From NCBI GenBank assembly GCA_016868665.1, contig VGGK01000002.1, positions 1-64,000 on the forward strand: 64,000 bases of DNA, in the 5' to 3' direction. The notes beneath the pieces were generated by a model. It was not told the origin of the DNA. It saw only the letters and a program-made list of their open reading frames with translations, and did no database searches. Of this stretch, positions 18,135-26,162 are shown piece by piece. A program made the translations under genes and the position numbers. This DNA is from Chlorobiota bacterium (GTDB lineage Bacteria > Bacteroidota > Chlorobiia > Chlorobiales > Chlorobiaceae). Positions within the stretch are counted from its first letter, which is position 1; each line of letters opens with the position of its first letter.

Positions 18135-18304
18135 GCATCAGGTGCAACGTTAAGGCTTTGCTTCGTTGTGATGATGTCAACGACATGACTGCGTTTCATG
18201 CATCCGGGGCATCGTTGCGGGAAACTTTTGCGGAAGTATTGTTGCCTGAAATCCGGGCGGGTTGTCCTATATTCGGAGTAAAGAACTGAAAAACAAGGAA
18301 AACC

Positions 18305-18817
18305 ATGCACCCTGACATCACCATCAGAAACGAGCAGCCAGGCGACGCTTCTGCGATATTCGACCTTACCGTCGAGGCATTCAGCACGCTGGAGATCAGC
18401 GATCATACCGAGCAGTTCGTGATTGAGGCATTGCGCGATGCCGGAGCTCTTGCGGTATCGCTTGTGGCGGAGCTCGATGGCCGGATTGTCGGCCATATCG
18501 CGTTTTCTCCTGTGACAATGTCGGACGGCAGTGCCTGCTGGTACGGCCTCGGGCCGGTTTCGGTGGAACCGGAGCTGCAGCGGCAGGGCATTGGCACGGC
18601 TCTGATCGGGGAAGGGCTTTCGAGGCTTAAAGATCTCGGCGCGCATGGCTGCTGTCTCGTGGGGCATCCGGAGTACTACCGGAAATTCGGGTTCGTGAAT
18701 CCGGAAGGGCTTGTATTTGAAGGAGTGCCTCCTGAGGTGTTTTTCGCTCTTTCCTTCGATGGAGGAGTGCCGCAGGGCAGCGTTGCGTTTCATGAGGCGT
18801 TCATGGCCCGCGGCTGA
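18305..18817 (+). CDS. GNAT family N-acetyltransferase (YhbS-like)
   Basis: Acetyl-CoA-dependent acyltransferase of the GNAT superfamily. The 170-residue protein has the N-terminal IRNEQPGDASAIFDL strand-helix, the core strand VAELDGRIVGHIAFSPV, and the acetyl-CoA pyrophosphate loop VEPELQRQGIGTALI (about 96-110). It ends with the YhbS-type VGHPEYYRKFGFVNPEGL segment. The acceptor substrate is unknown. It has a leader of about 170 bp after the kinase-like gene and is followed 27 bp later by a VOC protein on the same strand. Confidence 0.9.
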   Translation: MHPDITIRNEQPGDASAIFDLTVEAFSTLEISDHTEQFVIEALRDAGALAVSLVAELDGRIVGHIAFSPVTMSDGSACWYGLGPVSVEPELQRQGIGTALIGEGLSRLKDLGAHGCCLVGHPEYYRKFGFVNPEGLVFEGVPPEVFFALSFDGGVPQGSVAFHEAFMARG

Positions 18818-18844
18818 GTTTGTCAATTATATACTCAATGCACG

Positions 18845-19240
18845 ATGAAAACAAGCGAGCTCTCAACCTGTTTCGTAACAACCAATGTCGATGCCTGCCG
18901 TGATTTCTACGAGCGCCATTTCTCGGCGAAAGCGATATTCGACTGCGGGTGGTACGTGAATCTGCGCATTGGAGGCGACGGGCCGACGATACAGTTCATG
19001 CAGCCGCAGGAGGGCATGCCGGAGTTCGGGGGTCAGGGCGTGATGCTCAATTTCAGGGTGGATGACGTGGACGACGAATATCGTCGGATGACTGAGGCCG
19101 GTCTGCAGGTCGTCATGCCGATCGAGGACCATCCGTGGGGAGATCGCGGCTTTTCGGTAATTGACCCGATCGGGAATGCGGTTTACATCTATACAGACAG
19201 GGAGCCTTCGGCGGAGTTCAGGAAATTCTACAAGAGATGA
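18845..19240 (+). CDS. VOC (glyoxalase/bleomycin-resistance fold) protein
   Basis: This 131-residue vicinal-oxygen-chelate protein shows two beta-alpha-beta-beta-beta modules: STCFVTTNVDACRDFYERHF at the start, and later MLNFRVDDVDDEYRRMTEAG with DHPWGDRGFSVIDPIGNAVYIY. Metal-ligand positions are not fully obvious, so it may bind or detoxify a small ligand instead of catalysing glyoxalase chemistry. It probably shares a transcript with the GNAT gene upstream. Confidence 0.85.
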   Translation: MKTSELSTCFVTTNVDACRDFYERHFSAKAIFDCGWYVNLRIGGDGPTIQFMQPQEGMPEFGGQGVMLNFRVDDVDDEYRRMTEAGLQVVMPIEDHPWGDRGFSVIDPIGNAVYIYTDREPSAEFRKFYKR

Positions 19241-19268
19241 ATGGGTGTGTTCATGCTCCAGTCCCTTG

Positions 19269-19793
19269 TTATTTCGATAACACTTCGAGCTTGACCCTCG
19301 CGGTGCCTTTGTTGTAGAAACCGAGCTGTTTGGCAGCTTCGGCGGAGAGGTCGATCACCCGGTTTCCGATGAAAGGTCCCCGGTCGTTGACGCGCACGAT
19401 GATCGATGCGTTGTTTTCGAGGTTCGTGACCCTGACGACTGCGGGCAGGGGAAGATATTTGTGCGCTGCGCTTGGCCTGTCGGGGCGGAAAATTTCGCCG
19501 TACGCGGTCGGCTGGTTGTTGTGCTGGTCGAGGGTTTCCTGTCCGTACCATGAGGCGTGGCCGGTTTCCTGATAACCGAGCGATTCCCGGTAATCCATCG
19601 GAACGTAGAGCTTGCCGTCGATGAAGTAGGGTTTGTTCTTGAGTTTTCCGAGCCTGTAGGCCTCTTCAGGGGAAATCAGGCTTCCCGTTGCTCCGGGGGA
19701 GATCGGCCCCCTGCTTGTCGAACAGGAAGCGAGGCCCAGAACAACAGCCATCATCAGGGTAAAAATCAACCGGTGTGTCATTATCAGCGTCAA
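19269..19793 (-). CDS. rlpA: RlpA family septal ring lipoprotein
   Basis: Envelope lipoprotein of the RlpA group, which acts on denuded peptidoglycan glycan strands at septa. A signal peptide ends in the lipobox LASC (about residues 21-24). The double-psi beta-barrel contains GHASWYGQE, NNQPTAYGEIF (the asymmetry of the DPBB), VRVTNLEN and the family hallmark VRVNDRGPF with the catalytic aspartate. There is no C-terminal SPOR domain, so this is a short form of 174 residues. It is convergent with the VOC gene, 28 bp apart. An internal ATG 12 bases later is an equally possible start. Confidence 0.9.
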   Translation of the reverse strand: MTLIMTHRLIFTLMMAVVLGLASCSTSRGPISPGATGSLISPEEAYRLGKLKNKPYFIDGKLYVPMDYRESLGYQETGHASWYGQETLDQHNNQPTAYGEIFRPDRPSAAHKYLPLPAVVRVTNLENNASIIVRVNDRGPFIGNRVIDLSAEAAKQLGFYNKGTARVKLEVLSK

Positions 19794-19975
19794 TTATGAT
19801 TAGCTGAACGTCCTGCAATGAATGATCGTATGTGCGCAACAACTCAGACGGCTCTCCTGAAAAATAGCCAATTGACAGGAATATTCCCGCACCCGCCTTA
19901 TATTCACCGTTTTGATATTCAATGCGATCCCGATGCCGGATGTAACCGCGTCCGGCATCTTTTTCCGTAATCATT

Positions 19976-20746
19976 ATGCCAGAACACCATCAGCGAGCGG
20001 CTATCGGCGTCCTTCTCATTCACGGTTTCACCGCGACTCCGGACAGCCTTGCCATTCTTGAAGGCCCGCTGAAGTCCCTGGGGCTGCCGGTCGCCATGCC
20101 ACTGCTGACCGGGCACGGAGAACTCTCTCCCGAATCGCTCAGGGGAGTATCCTGCAGGCAGTGGATCGACGATGTTTCACGGGCGTTGCAGGAGATGTCG
20201 GCAGAGGCAGAAAAGATCGTTGTCGTCGGTCACAGTATGGGAGCGCTGCTTGCATTGCAGCTTGCCGGTGCTTACCCGGGGATCGTCGATTCCCTTGTGC
20301 TTGCCGCTCCGGCCCTGAGGCTTTCGTCCCCTCTGGCTCCGGGGCGTCCGTTGCATTTCATTGCCGAGCCGCTCGCCTCGGTAATCAGAAAATGGGAGAT
20401 CAAGCCCGTCTATGCCGGAGAGGATGTTCTCCGTTGCCCCGGCCAGTACGACTGGGCTCCGACCGATGCCATTCTCTCTCTGTTCAGGCTTATCGGCATG
20501 ACCGAGCCTCTGCTTGCCGATGTTCATGTGCCGCTGCTGATTCTGCATAACAGGAGTGAAACGACCGTGCTGGCCGAAAGCGCGGATATGCTCTATGAAC
20601 GCATCGGTACGTCGCCGAACCGGAAGCGGATCGTCTGGCTGGATCGGTCGGAGCACCAGATCTTCTGCGACTGCGAGAGGAATCGCGCGATGCAGGTGGT
20701 TGTGGATTTTGTCAGAGGGCGGCTTCGGCCGCTCAGTAACTGTTAA
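19976..20746 (+). CDS. Alpha/beta hydrolase (carboxylesterase/monoacylglycerol lipase-like)
   Basis: Esterase of the Est30/monoglyceride lipase type. Visible features are the oxyanion HGF (residues 16-18), the nucleophile elbow GHSMG with S87, and a late SEHQIF histidine (about 225). An aspartate lies in the preceding strand region near RSETTVLAESAD or WLDRS. At 256 residues it has the usual length. Its natural substrate is unknown, but a short-chain acyl ester is likely. It is followed after 21 bp by a PagL-like outer membrane protein, which hints at lipid turnover. Confidence 0.88.
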   Translation: MPEHHQRAAIGVLLIHGFTATPDSLAILEGPLKSLGLPVAMPLLTGHGELSPESLRGVSCRQWIDDVSRALQEMSAEAEKIVVVGHSMGALLALQLAGAYPGIVDSLVLAAPALRLSSPLAPGRPLHFIAEPLASVIRKWEIKPVYAGEDVLRCPGQYDWAPTDAILSLFRLIGMTEPLLADVHVPLLILHNRSETTVLAESADMLYERIGTSPNRKRIVWLDRSEHQIFCDCERNRAMQVVVDFVRGRLRPLSNC

Positions 20747-20767
20747 CCATTAATACCAGAAAATATC

Positions 20768-21382
20768 ATGAAATATCACAGCTCTTTTTTGTGCCCCCTG
20801 TTTTTTGTTTTTGTATTTGCGATGTCCATTCCCTTCCGCCATGCCGCTGCCGAAAGTTTGCCTGATGGAGGCAAACCGGCCGTCTACCTGAACGAAACCG
20901 GCATAGGTTCGGGTTATGCCTGGGGTTCACTGAAGGGGAATGACCAGGATATGTCGATCTATCCTGCTTTCGTTCGTATCGGTTTCAACGCCAACGGGCT
21001 GTTCGGTATAAAAAGCAGGAAAAGCACTCTGCAGTTGACACTCGAACCCTTCGTCAATATTGTTTCCGGGTCTGAGGACGGAGTCGAGGCCGGCTGTGGT
21101 TTCGGCGTGCGTTACCTGCATGAAGTCGCATCTCCCGTCGATCTGTTTGTCGAGGCAAGCGTGGCTCCCATGTATTACAGTATCGACACGAAGGAGCAGG
21201 GTGCGGCCGGCTTCAATTTCCTCGACCAGTTCGGTGCCGGTCTGCAGTACCGGTTCGCTCCCGGAAAAGCGCTTTTTGCAGGGTATCGCTTCAGGCATAT
21301 CTCGCATGCCGGCCTTGCTGATCGTTCAAATGACGGGATCAATTCAAATGCCATCGTTGCCGGGTTTTCCTGGCTTTACTGA
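20768..21382 (+). CDS. PagL-like lipid A 3-O-deacylase (acyloxyacyl hydrolase)
   Basis: Outer-membrane beta-barrel enzyme predicted to remove an ester-linked acyl chain from lipid A. The 204-residue precursor has a signal peptide (residues 1 to about 28, ending RHAAAES). Amphipathic strands follow, and the C-terminal family signature is FRHISHAGLADRSNDGINS, containing the catalytic His-x-Ser. It ends in an aromatic residue (GFSWLY) as barrel proteins do. The N in the common HxSNAG is replaced by H here. It sits downstream of an alpha/beta hydrolase and upstream of a terminator. Confidence 0.8.
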   Translation: MKYHSSFLCPLFFVFVFAMSIPFRHAAAESLPDGGKPAVYLNETGIGSGYAWGSLKGNDQDMSIYPAFVRIGFNANGLFGIKSRKSTLQLTLEPFVNIVSGSEDGVEAGCGFGVRYLHEVASPVDLFVEASVAPMYYSIDTKEQGAAGFNFLDQFGAGLQYRFAPGKALFAGYRFRHISHAGLADRSNDGINSNAIVAGFSWLY

Positions 21383-21467
21383 TGGACGGATTGCGTAGGG
21401 GAGCTACTCTTGTAACGCACCCGTAACAAACGGAACCGGTTGCGTTTCCTATCTTCATAAAGTTCAG

Positions 21468-21502
21468 GGCGACACGTTATGCGCTGCGGTGTCGCCTTTT
21501 TT
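21468..21502 (+). terminator. Intrinsic terminator after the pagL-like gene
   Basis: A perfect 8-bp stem, ggcgacac (21468-21475) with gtgtcgcc (21489-21496), has a 13-base loop and is followed by six thymines. It ends the hydrolase/pagL transcript about 85 bp past the stop codon and lies 33 bp before the alkaline phosphatase start. Confidence 0.85.
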
Positions 21503-21534
21503 ACTTTCCAGCAATCCTGTCGAAGGAGCTTGCC

Positions 21535-23004
21535 ATGCTGCTGCTGTCCGGAAGAAAACCATTGTCGGCCACCCTGACATTTCTCATGTTCGTTCTTTTT
21601 CTGTTGACGGCGGCCTGTGCCGGCGGCAGGGTGGTGCAGGTGCCCGCAGAAGGCCGCTTTCCTGTGCCGAAGTACATATTTCTCTTTATAGGTGACGGCA
21701 TGGGCCCTGCGCAGGTCGGTCTCGCCGGCGCCTTGCTTGACTCTTCCGGTACGCTGGCGATGACAGGATTTCCGGTACTCGGTACGATTACGACCCATGC
21801 CGAAAATCGTTACATCACAGATTCCGGTGCTGCCGGAACGGCGCTGGCGACAGGCAGCAAGACTTCCGTCGGGACTATCTCAATGAAGAGCAACCACCGC
21901 GATACGCTTCGCACGGTGGCCGAGCTGGCCAGACTCAACGGCATGCGGGTGGGAATCGTTTCAAGCGTCGGCATCGACAATGCGACGCCGGCCTGCTTTT
22001 TTGCGCATAATGCAAAAAGAAGCAGTTACTACGATATCGCCGTGCAGATGGCTACAAGCGGTTTCGACTATTTCGGCGGTGGCTATGCCGAGGGCGATTT
22101 TCCTCGGAATCGGCTCAAGGGGGGCGTCAATCGTCCGGATATTCCGGATCTCATGAAACGCGCCGGATACCGGGTGGTTTCAGATCGTTCATCCTTGCGT
22201 TCCGTGCTTCCCGGCACGAAGTGCTGGGCATATACCGGTTTCGACGACAAGGCAGCCATAAGTTTCGAGATGGACAGGAAGGAGCAGGAGCTGTCGCTGG
22301 CAGAGTTCACCAGGGAAGGGATACGTCTGCTCGACAATCCGAAAGGTTTTTTCATGATGGTCGAGGGAGGAAAGATCGACTGGGCGTGTCATGCCAACGA
22401 TGCCGCTGCGGCAGCCCATGACGTTGTCGCTTTCGATGATGCGGTCAGGGAAGCCGTGGCTTTTTCCCGAAGCCATCCTGACGAGACGCTCATTGTGGTG
22501 ACGGCCGATCACGAATGCGGAGGACTTTCGCTCGGTAACGGCAGGCGCGGGTATGATAGCAGGATATCGCTGCTGCTCCGCCAGAAGGTTTCGCTTGACG
22601 GGTTCACCCGGAAGGTTGCCGGGTGGCAGGCGAGCCGCAACGTTTCTTTTTCGATGGCGCTCGACAGCGTTAGGGTCTATTACGGACTCGGCGACGCTTC
22701 GACGGATTCTTCTCTTGCGCTTTCGGGCGAAGAGAGGCTTGCCTTGAGCAAGGCATATCGGGAAGGTTCTGCGAAAGGAGCGGGGGGTTCGACGGCTACA
22801 GTCAGCGCCGGAGGGTTCGCTTCCTCAGTTACCGCGATGCTGAATGCAAGAGCGGGGATCGGCTGGGCCAGCGATGCGCATACGGCAGTTCCTGTACAGG
22901 TGTTCGCTGCAGGGCCTGGTTCGGAGGTGTTCGGTGGTTACTACGATAATACCGGTATAGCCGGAAAACTGATCCGGCTTGCGCGGTTTGGCGCACGGAG
23001 GTAA
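21535..23004 (+). CDS. Alkaline phosphatase, lipoprotein
   Basis: Phosphate-monoester hydrolase of the PhoA superfamily, exported and probably lipid-anchored: the lipobox TAAC has Cys28. Metal and nucleophile motifs are clear: FIGDGMG with D54, and TDSGAAGTALATG with the nucleophile S97. VEGGKIDWACHAND and TADHECGG supply further zinc ligands. The 489-residue length is normal. It likely scavenges phosphate in the periplasm. It is a single gene between a terminator and the convergent SRPBCC gene. No Pho box was recognised. Confidence 0.92.
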   Translation: MLLLSGRKPLSATLTFLMFVLFLLTAACAGGRVVQVPAEGRFPVPKYIFLFIGDGMGPAQVGLAGALLDSSGTLAMTGFPVLGTITTHAENRYITDSGAAGTALATGSKTSVGTISMKSNHRDTLRTVAELARLNGMRVGIVSSVGIDNATPACFFAHNAKRSSYYDIAVQMATSGFDYFGGGYAEGDFPRNRLKGGVNRPDIPDLMKRAGYRVVSDRSSLRSVLPGTKCWAYTGFDDKAAISFEMDRKEQELSLAEFTREGIRLLDNPKGFFMMVEGGKIDWACHANDAAAAAHDVVAFDDAVREAVAFSRSHPDETLIVVTADHECGGLSLGNGRRGYDSRISLLLRQKVSLDGFTRKVAGWQASRNVSFSMALDSVRVYYGLGDASTDSSLALSGEERLALSKAYREGSAKGAGGSTATVSAGGFASSVTAMLNARAGIGWASDAHTAVPVQVFAAGPGSEVFGGYYDNTGIAGKLIRLARFGARR

Positions 23005-23026
23005 CCGTCAAACAGGCGGATTCGCC

Positions 23027-23458
23027 TCAGGATGTTTCGAGAATCCTTTTGAGATTGTCGAGGTTAGCCCTGAACCTGAAGCCGAAAAACAGCTCCATGA
23101 GCGGATCGAGAAGTGCAGCCAGGCCTTCGGTTTTGGTTGAAAACGCATAGGTCAGTCGGGTGCCGCCATCGACAGCCGAAAACTCCATGGAGCCTTCGTA
23201 CGGAAACGCGCTTGCAGTACTTTCGAAACGGAGCAGTTTTTCGGGTTCATAGGCGGTTACGATCCATTCAGTGCGCATGGGAAAGCCCATGATCGATCGA
23301 ACTTCGAATCCTGCTGTTCCTTTTCCGACAGGGCCGGCGGTCGTAACGGCAGATTCGAGCACATCTTCCTGCCAGACGCTGTCGTTGGCTATATCGGACA
23401 GGTATGCTGCGACCTCCTTTACCGGACGGCTGATGACGATGTCGTGCGAGATGTTCAT
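23027..23458 (-). CDS. SRPBCC (START/polyketide cyclase-like) family protein
   Basis: This small 143-residue helix-grip protein opens with the typical ISHDIVISRPVKEVAAYLSD and ends with LMELFFGFRFRANLDNLKRIL. Strands such as GTAGFEVRSI, RTEWIVTAYEPEKLLRF and GGTRLTYAFS lie between. These bind hydrophobic ligands, and which one is unknown. The ATG at 23458 is chosen because upstream codons run through a long hairpin and lack family similarity. It is convergent with the alkaline phosphatase and divergent from the dihydroorotate dehydrogenase-like gene. Confidence 0.85.
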   Translation of the reverse strand: MNISHDIVISRPVKEVAAYLSDIANDSVWQEDVLESAVTTAGPVGKGTAGFEVRSIMGFPMRTEWIVTAYEPEKLLRFESTASAFPYEGSMEFSAVDGGTRLTYAFSTKTEGLAALLDPLMELFFGFRFRANLDNLKRILETS

Positions 23459-23493
23459 AATGGTATGCTTTTTCAAAGCAGCAACAGCGAAGC

Positions 23494-23539
23494 TGCGGCG
23501 AGAGTTCCTCAGGGGCAGCCAGAAGGAACTCTCGCCGCA
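23494..23539. promoter_or_regulatory. Perfect 16-bp inverted repeat between divergent genes
   Basis: Arms at 23494-23509 and 23524-23539 are exact reverse complements (tgcggcgagagttcct), with a 14-base loop. No T-run follows on either strand, so it is unlikely to be a simple terminator. It lies 36 bp upstream of the SRPBCC start and about 108 bp before the start of the opposite gene. A weaker hairpin, acagcg/cgctgt (23600-23618), lies closer to the latter. Confidence 0.7.
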
Positions 23540-23646
23540 CGGTGCTGTTTTCCTGTGCAAGTAAGGAGTTTCTTTGTTAGCTTTACTGGAGAAAACAAGA
23601 CAGCGCGGTTTCCGCTGTGCAGAAAAGCAACCTTTGGCAATCACTT

Positions 23647-24633
23647 ATGGCAGATATTTCAACGACATGGATGGGGCTGAAGCTCCGTAATCCTGTTATC
23701 GTGGCAAGTTCGGGGCTGACAGGAACCCTCGAAAACGTCAAGGCAGCCGCTGCTCACGGAGCCGGTGCCGTAGTGCTGAAATCGCTCTTCGAAGAGCAGA
23801 TTCAGCTTGAATCCGGCTTTTCCGAGGCCGCGAATGCTCAGGATTATTACTATGCGCAGGCTGAGGATTATATCCGGGAATATACCAGAGGCAATGCTCT
23901 GTCGGCCTATCTCGATCTCGTCAGGCAGTGCAAGGATTCCGTCGATATTCCGGTTATCGCCAGCATCAACTGTGTTACGTCGGGAGAATGGACGGCGTTT
24001 GCTGCCGAGATAGAGCGGGCAGGCGCTGACGGACTGGAAATCAACATTTTCGTGCTGCCTTCCGATCCCTGCAGAAGCGGTGCAGAGAATGAGCAGGTTT
24101 ACGTGGATGTGCTCGAAACGGTATCGAGGTCGGTGCGGATTCCCGTTGCCGCTAAAATAAGCAGTTATTTTTCCAGTCTTGCCGGAGAAGCCGTGAAGCT
24201 TTCGGGTACCGGCATCGGCGGCCTGGTGCTGTTCAACCGGTTTTTTTCTCCCGATTTCGATATTGAAACCTTCGACGTGACGGCCAGCGGGGTGTTCAGT
24301 TCTCCTGCCGATCTTTACCATTCGCTGCGCTGGATCGCCATTCTGTCGGGAAGGGTGAAGTGCGACCTGGCCGCGTCGACCGGCGTGCATGACGGCAATG
24401 CGCTCATCAAGCAGCTTCTTGCAGGAGCCAGAGCTGTCGAGATTGCATCAGTACTCTACCGGAAAGGACTTGGAGAGATCAGAAACATGGTTTCGGAACT
24501 GGAACAGTATATGGAGCGGCACATGTTCTCTTCGGTGGGCGAACTGGTCGGCAAGATGAGCATGGCGCGCGCCGGCAATCCTGCCGTGTACGAACGGGTA
24601 CAGTTCATGAAGTTTTTCGGTGGCATTCATTGA
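23647..24633 (+). CDS. Dihydroorotate dehydrogenase-like flavoprotein
   Basis: FMN-binding TIM-barrel protein of the PyrD superfamily. It begins with TTWMGLKLRNPVIVASSGLTG and continues with GAGAVVLKSLFEEQ (the active-site-like lysine), ASINCVTSGEW, VAAKISSYFS, and a phosphate-binding end, LAASTGVHDGNALIKQLLAGA. It differs from canonical PyrD in the catalytic loop and is the 'PyrD-like' group of about 330 residues found in several phyla, whose substrate is not settled. The ATG at 23647 is preferred over an in-frame GTG 30 bases upstream because similarity starts there. Confidence 0.85.
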   Translation: MADISTTWMGLKLRNPVIVASSGLTGTLENVKAAAAHGAGAVVLKSLFEEQIQLESGFSEAANAQDYYYAQAEDYIREYTRGNALSAYLDLVRQCKDSVDIPVIASINCVTSGEWTAFAAEIERAGADGLEINIFVLPSDPCRSGAENEQVYVDVLETVSRSVRIPVAAKISSYFSSLAGEAVKLSGTGIGGLVLFNRFFSPDFDIETFDVTASGVFSSPADLYHSLRWIAILSGRVKCDLAASTGVHDGNALIKQLLAGARAVEIASVLYRKGLGEIRNMVSELEQYMERHMFSSVGELVGKMSMARAGNPAVYERVQFMKFFGGIH

Positions 24634-24685
24634 TGGGTAACTCCTTTTGTTCTGTCCTTCCGGACAATCGGCCGCGGCATTTCAC

Positions 24686-25405
24686 ATGATGTGCAGCAGG
24701 ACGTCAGGAACGCCGGAGGAGTATGCGCATGCAGAGCGTGTTGTGGACCTCACCCGGACGTTAGGGCAGGGCATGTCGTGCTATCCCGGTACTCCGCCGC
24801 CTGACTCCCTGCCGCTATGCACCATAGCGGAGCATGGGTTCAATGAGCGGCAGCTGACGTTTTCCTCGCATACCGGTACCCACATCGATTTTCCCCTGCA
24901 TATTTTTCCTGACGGGAAATCGCTTGACGGCTTTTCTGCCGAACAGTTCATCGGTTCGGCGGCGGTGATCGATGTTTCAGGCCATTGCGGATCGCTCATC
25001 ACAGGCGATCTTCTTCGCCCTTATGCCGAGCTTGCGGAGCGGAGCGAGTTCCTGCTTATCCGTTCCGGATGGGGGCGGTACTGGGGTACAGAGGCATATC
25101 TTTCAGGCTATCCCGTTCTCGATCTCGAGGCTGCAGGGTGGTTGGCCCAATTCGCCCTCAAAGGGATCGGCGTCGACATGATTTCCGTTGATGCGGCCGA
25201 TTCAGCCGCTTTGCCGGTACACCGGATTTTTCTTGAAAAGAACATCGTCATCATTGAAAATCTTGATATTCCCGAAGAGCTTGCCGGGCGCCGGTTTCTG
25301 TTCTGCGCTCTGCCGCTGAAACTCGAAGGCGCCGAAGCGTCTCCGGTGCGCGCAATCGCAATCGTCGGGCAAACAGCGGATTTATTTTGCAATTTCAAAA
25401 GATGA
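24686..25405 (+). CDS. Cyclase family protein (kynurenine formamidase-like)
   Basis: Metal-dependent amidohydrolase fold of the cyclase/arylformamidase family. The diagnostic HTGTHIDFPLH (HxGTHxDxPxH) supplies metal and catalytic ligands. VDLTRTLGQGMSCYPGTP opens the domain, and GIGVDMISVDAAD and the late ENLDIPEEL complete the pattern. No tryptophan catabolism genes are nearby, so the real substrate is open. It follows the PyrD-like gene by about 50 bp. Two adjacent ATGs (24686, 24689) and an upstream TTG (24647) are possible starts. Confidence 0.85.
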   Translation: MMCSRTSGTPEEYAHAERVVDLTRTLGQGMSCYPGTPPPDSLPLCTIAEHGFNERQLTFSSHTGTHIDFPLHIFPDGKSLDGFSAEQFIGSAAVIDVSGHCGSLITGDLLRPYAELAERSEFLLIRSGWGRYWGTEAYLSGYPVLDLEAAGWLAQFALKGIGVDMISVDAADSAALPVHRIFLEKNIVIIENLDIPEELAGRRFLFCALPLKLEGAEASPVRAIAIVGQTADLFCNFKR

Positions 25406-25471
25406 TAGTACTTTTCACCGCCGGATAGTTGCCGGCGCCTGTTCTTTACCATTGCACAGAATCCTTTATGT

Positions 25472-26134
25472 ATGAACAAGTTATTGCAGTATTCGTCTAT
25501 TGCCTCAAAAGTGGCGATGGCGCTTGCCGGCCTGTTTCTGGTTACGTTTCTCGGCGTGCATCTCGGCATCAATCTGTTGCTTCTCAAGGCTGACGGCGGG
25601 CGATCTTTTTCAGAAGCGGCGGAATTCATGGGGACGAATCCCCTGATAAGGATATTTGAAATCGTGCTGATGGCCGGGTTTCTCATACATATTTTTATCG
25701 GTTTTCTCGTTTCCGGAAAGAACCGTGCATCCCGACCAGCCGGTTACGAGGTCGGAAACCGCACTGAGACCTCTTTCCTCTCCAAATACATGATGCATAG
25801 CGGCGTTGTCGTACTGCTTTTTCTTGCCCTTCATTTTTCCGATTACTACTTCGTCAAGATCGGCATTGTGTCGCCTCCCGAGGGGATCGATGCTCACGAC
25901 TTCTATGCGATGACCCTGCATCTTTTCTCCAGTACATGGTACGCGCTCTTCTACATGTTCAGCTTCATACCCCTCGGTTTCCATCTCAACCACGCGATAC
26001 AGTCCGCATTTCAGACCATGGGCTGGAACCACTCAAGGTATATGGACGCGGTCAAGGTTACGGGCACCATCTATTCCGTTGCGATATCGCTCGGTTTTAT
26101 GGTGATTCCCCTCTATTTTCTCCTTTTCAGATAG
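25472..26134 (+). CDS. sdhC: Succinate dehydrogenase/fumarate reductase cytochrome b subunit
   Basis: Membrane anchor of complex II that carries heme and the menaquinone site. The 220-residue protein has five hydrophobic helices (around 10-30, 55-75, 103-121, 150-175, 190-215). Histidines fitting heme ligation are seen in [20 protein letters not shown] and [13 protein letters not shown] fused single-chain, B-type layout (no separate SdhD) is usual in Bacteroidetes/Chlorobi. It starts the sdhCAB operon, with sdhA 28 bp later. A small GC-rich hairpin (25419-25437) precedes it. Confidence 0.92.
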   Translation: MNKLLQYSSIASKVAMALAGLFLVTFLGVHLGINLLLLKADGGRSFSEAAEFMGTNPLIRIFEIVLMAGFLIHIFIGFLVSGKNRASRPAGYEVGNRTETSFLSKYMMHSGVVVLLFLALHFSDYYFVKIGIVSPPEGIDAHDFYAMTLHLFSSTWYALFYMFSFIPLGFHLNHAIQSAFQTMGWNHSRYMDAVKVTGTIYSVAISLGFMVIPLYFLLFR

Positions 26135-26162
26135 GTTAACAATTGCTGAAAACACTTATTTC

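Noticed and set aside
23459-23644. Longer N-terminus of the SRPBCC protein
   Set aside because: It would run through a perfect 16-bp hairpin and shows no family similarity before the ATG at 23458.
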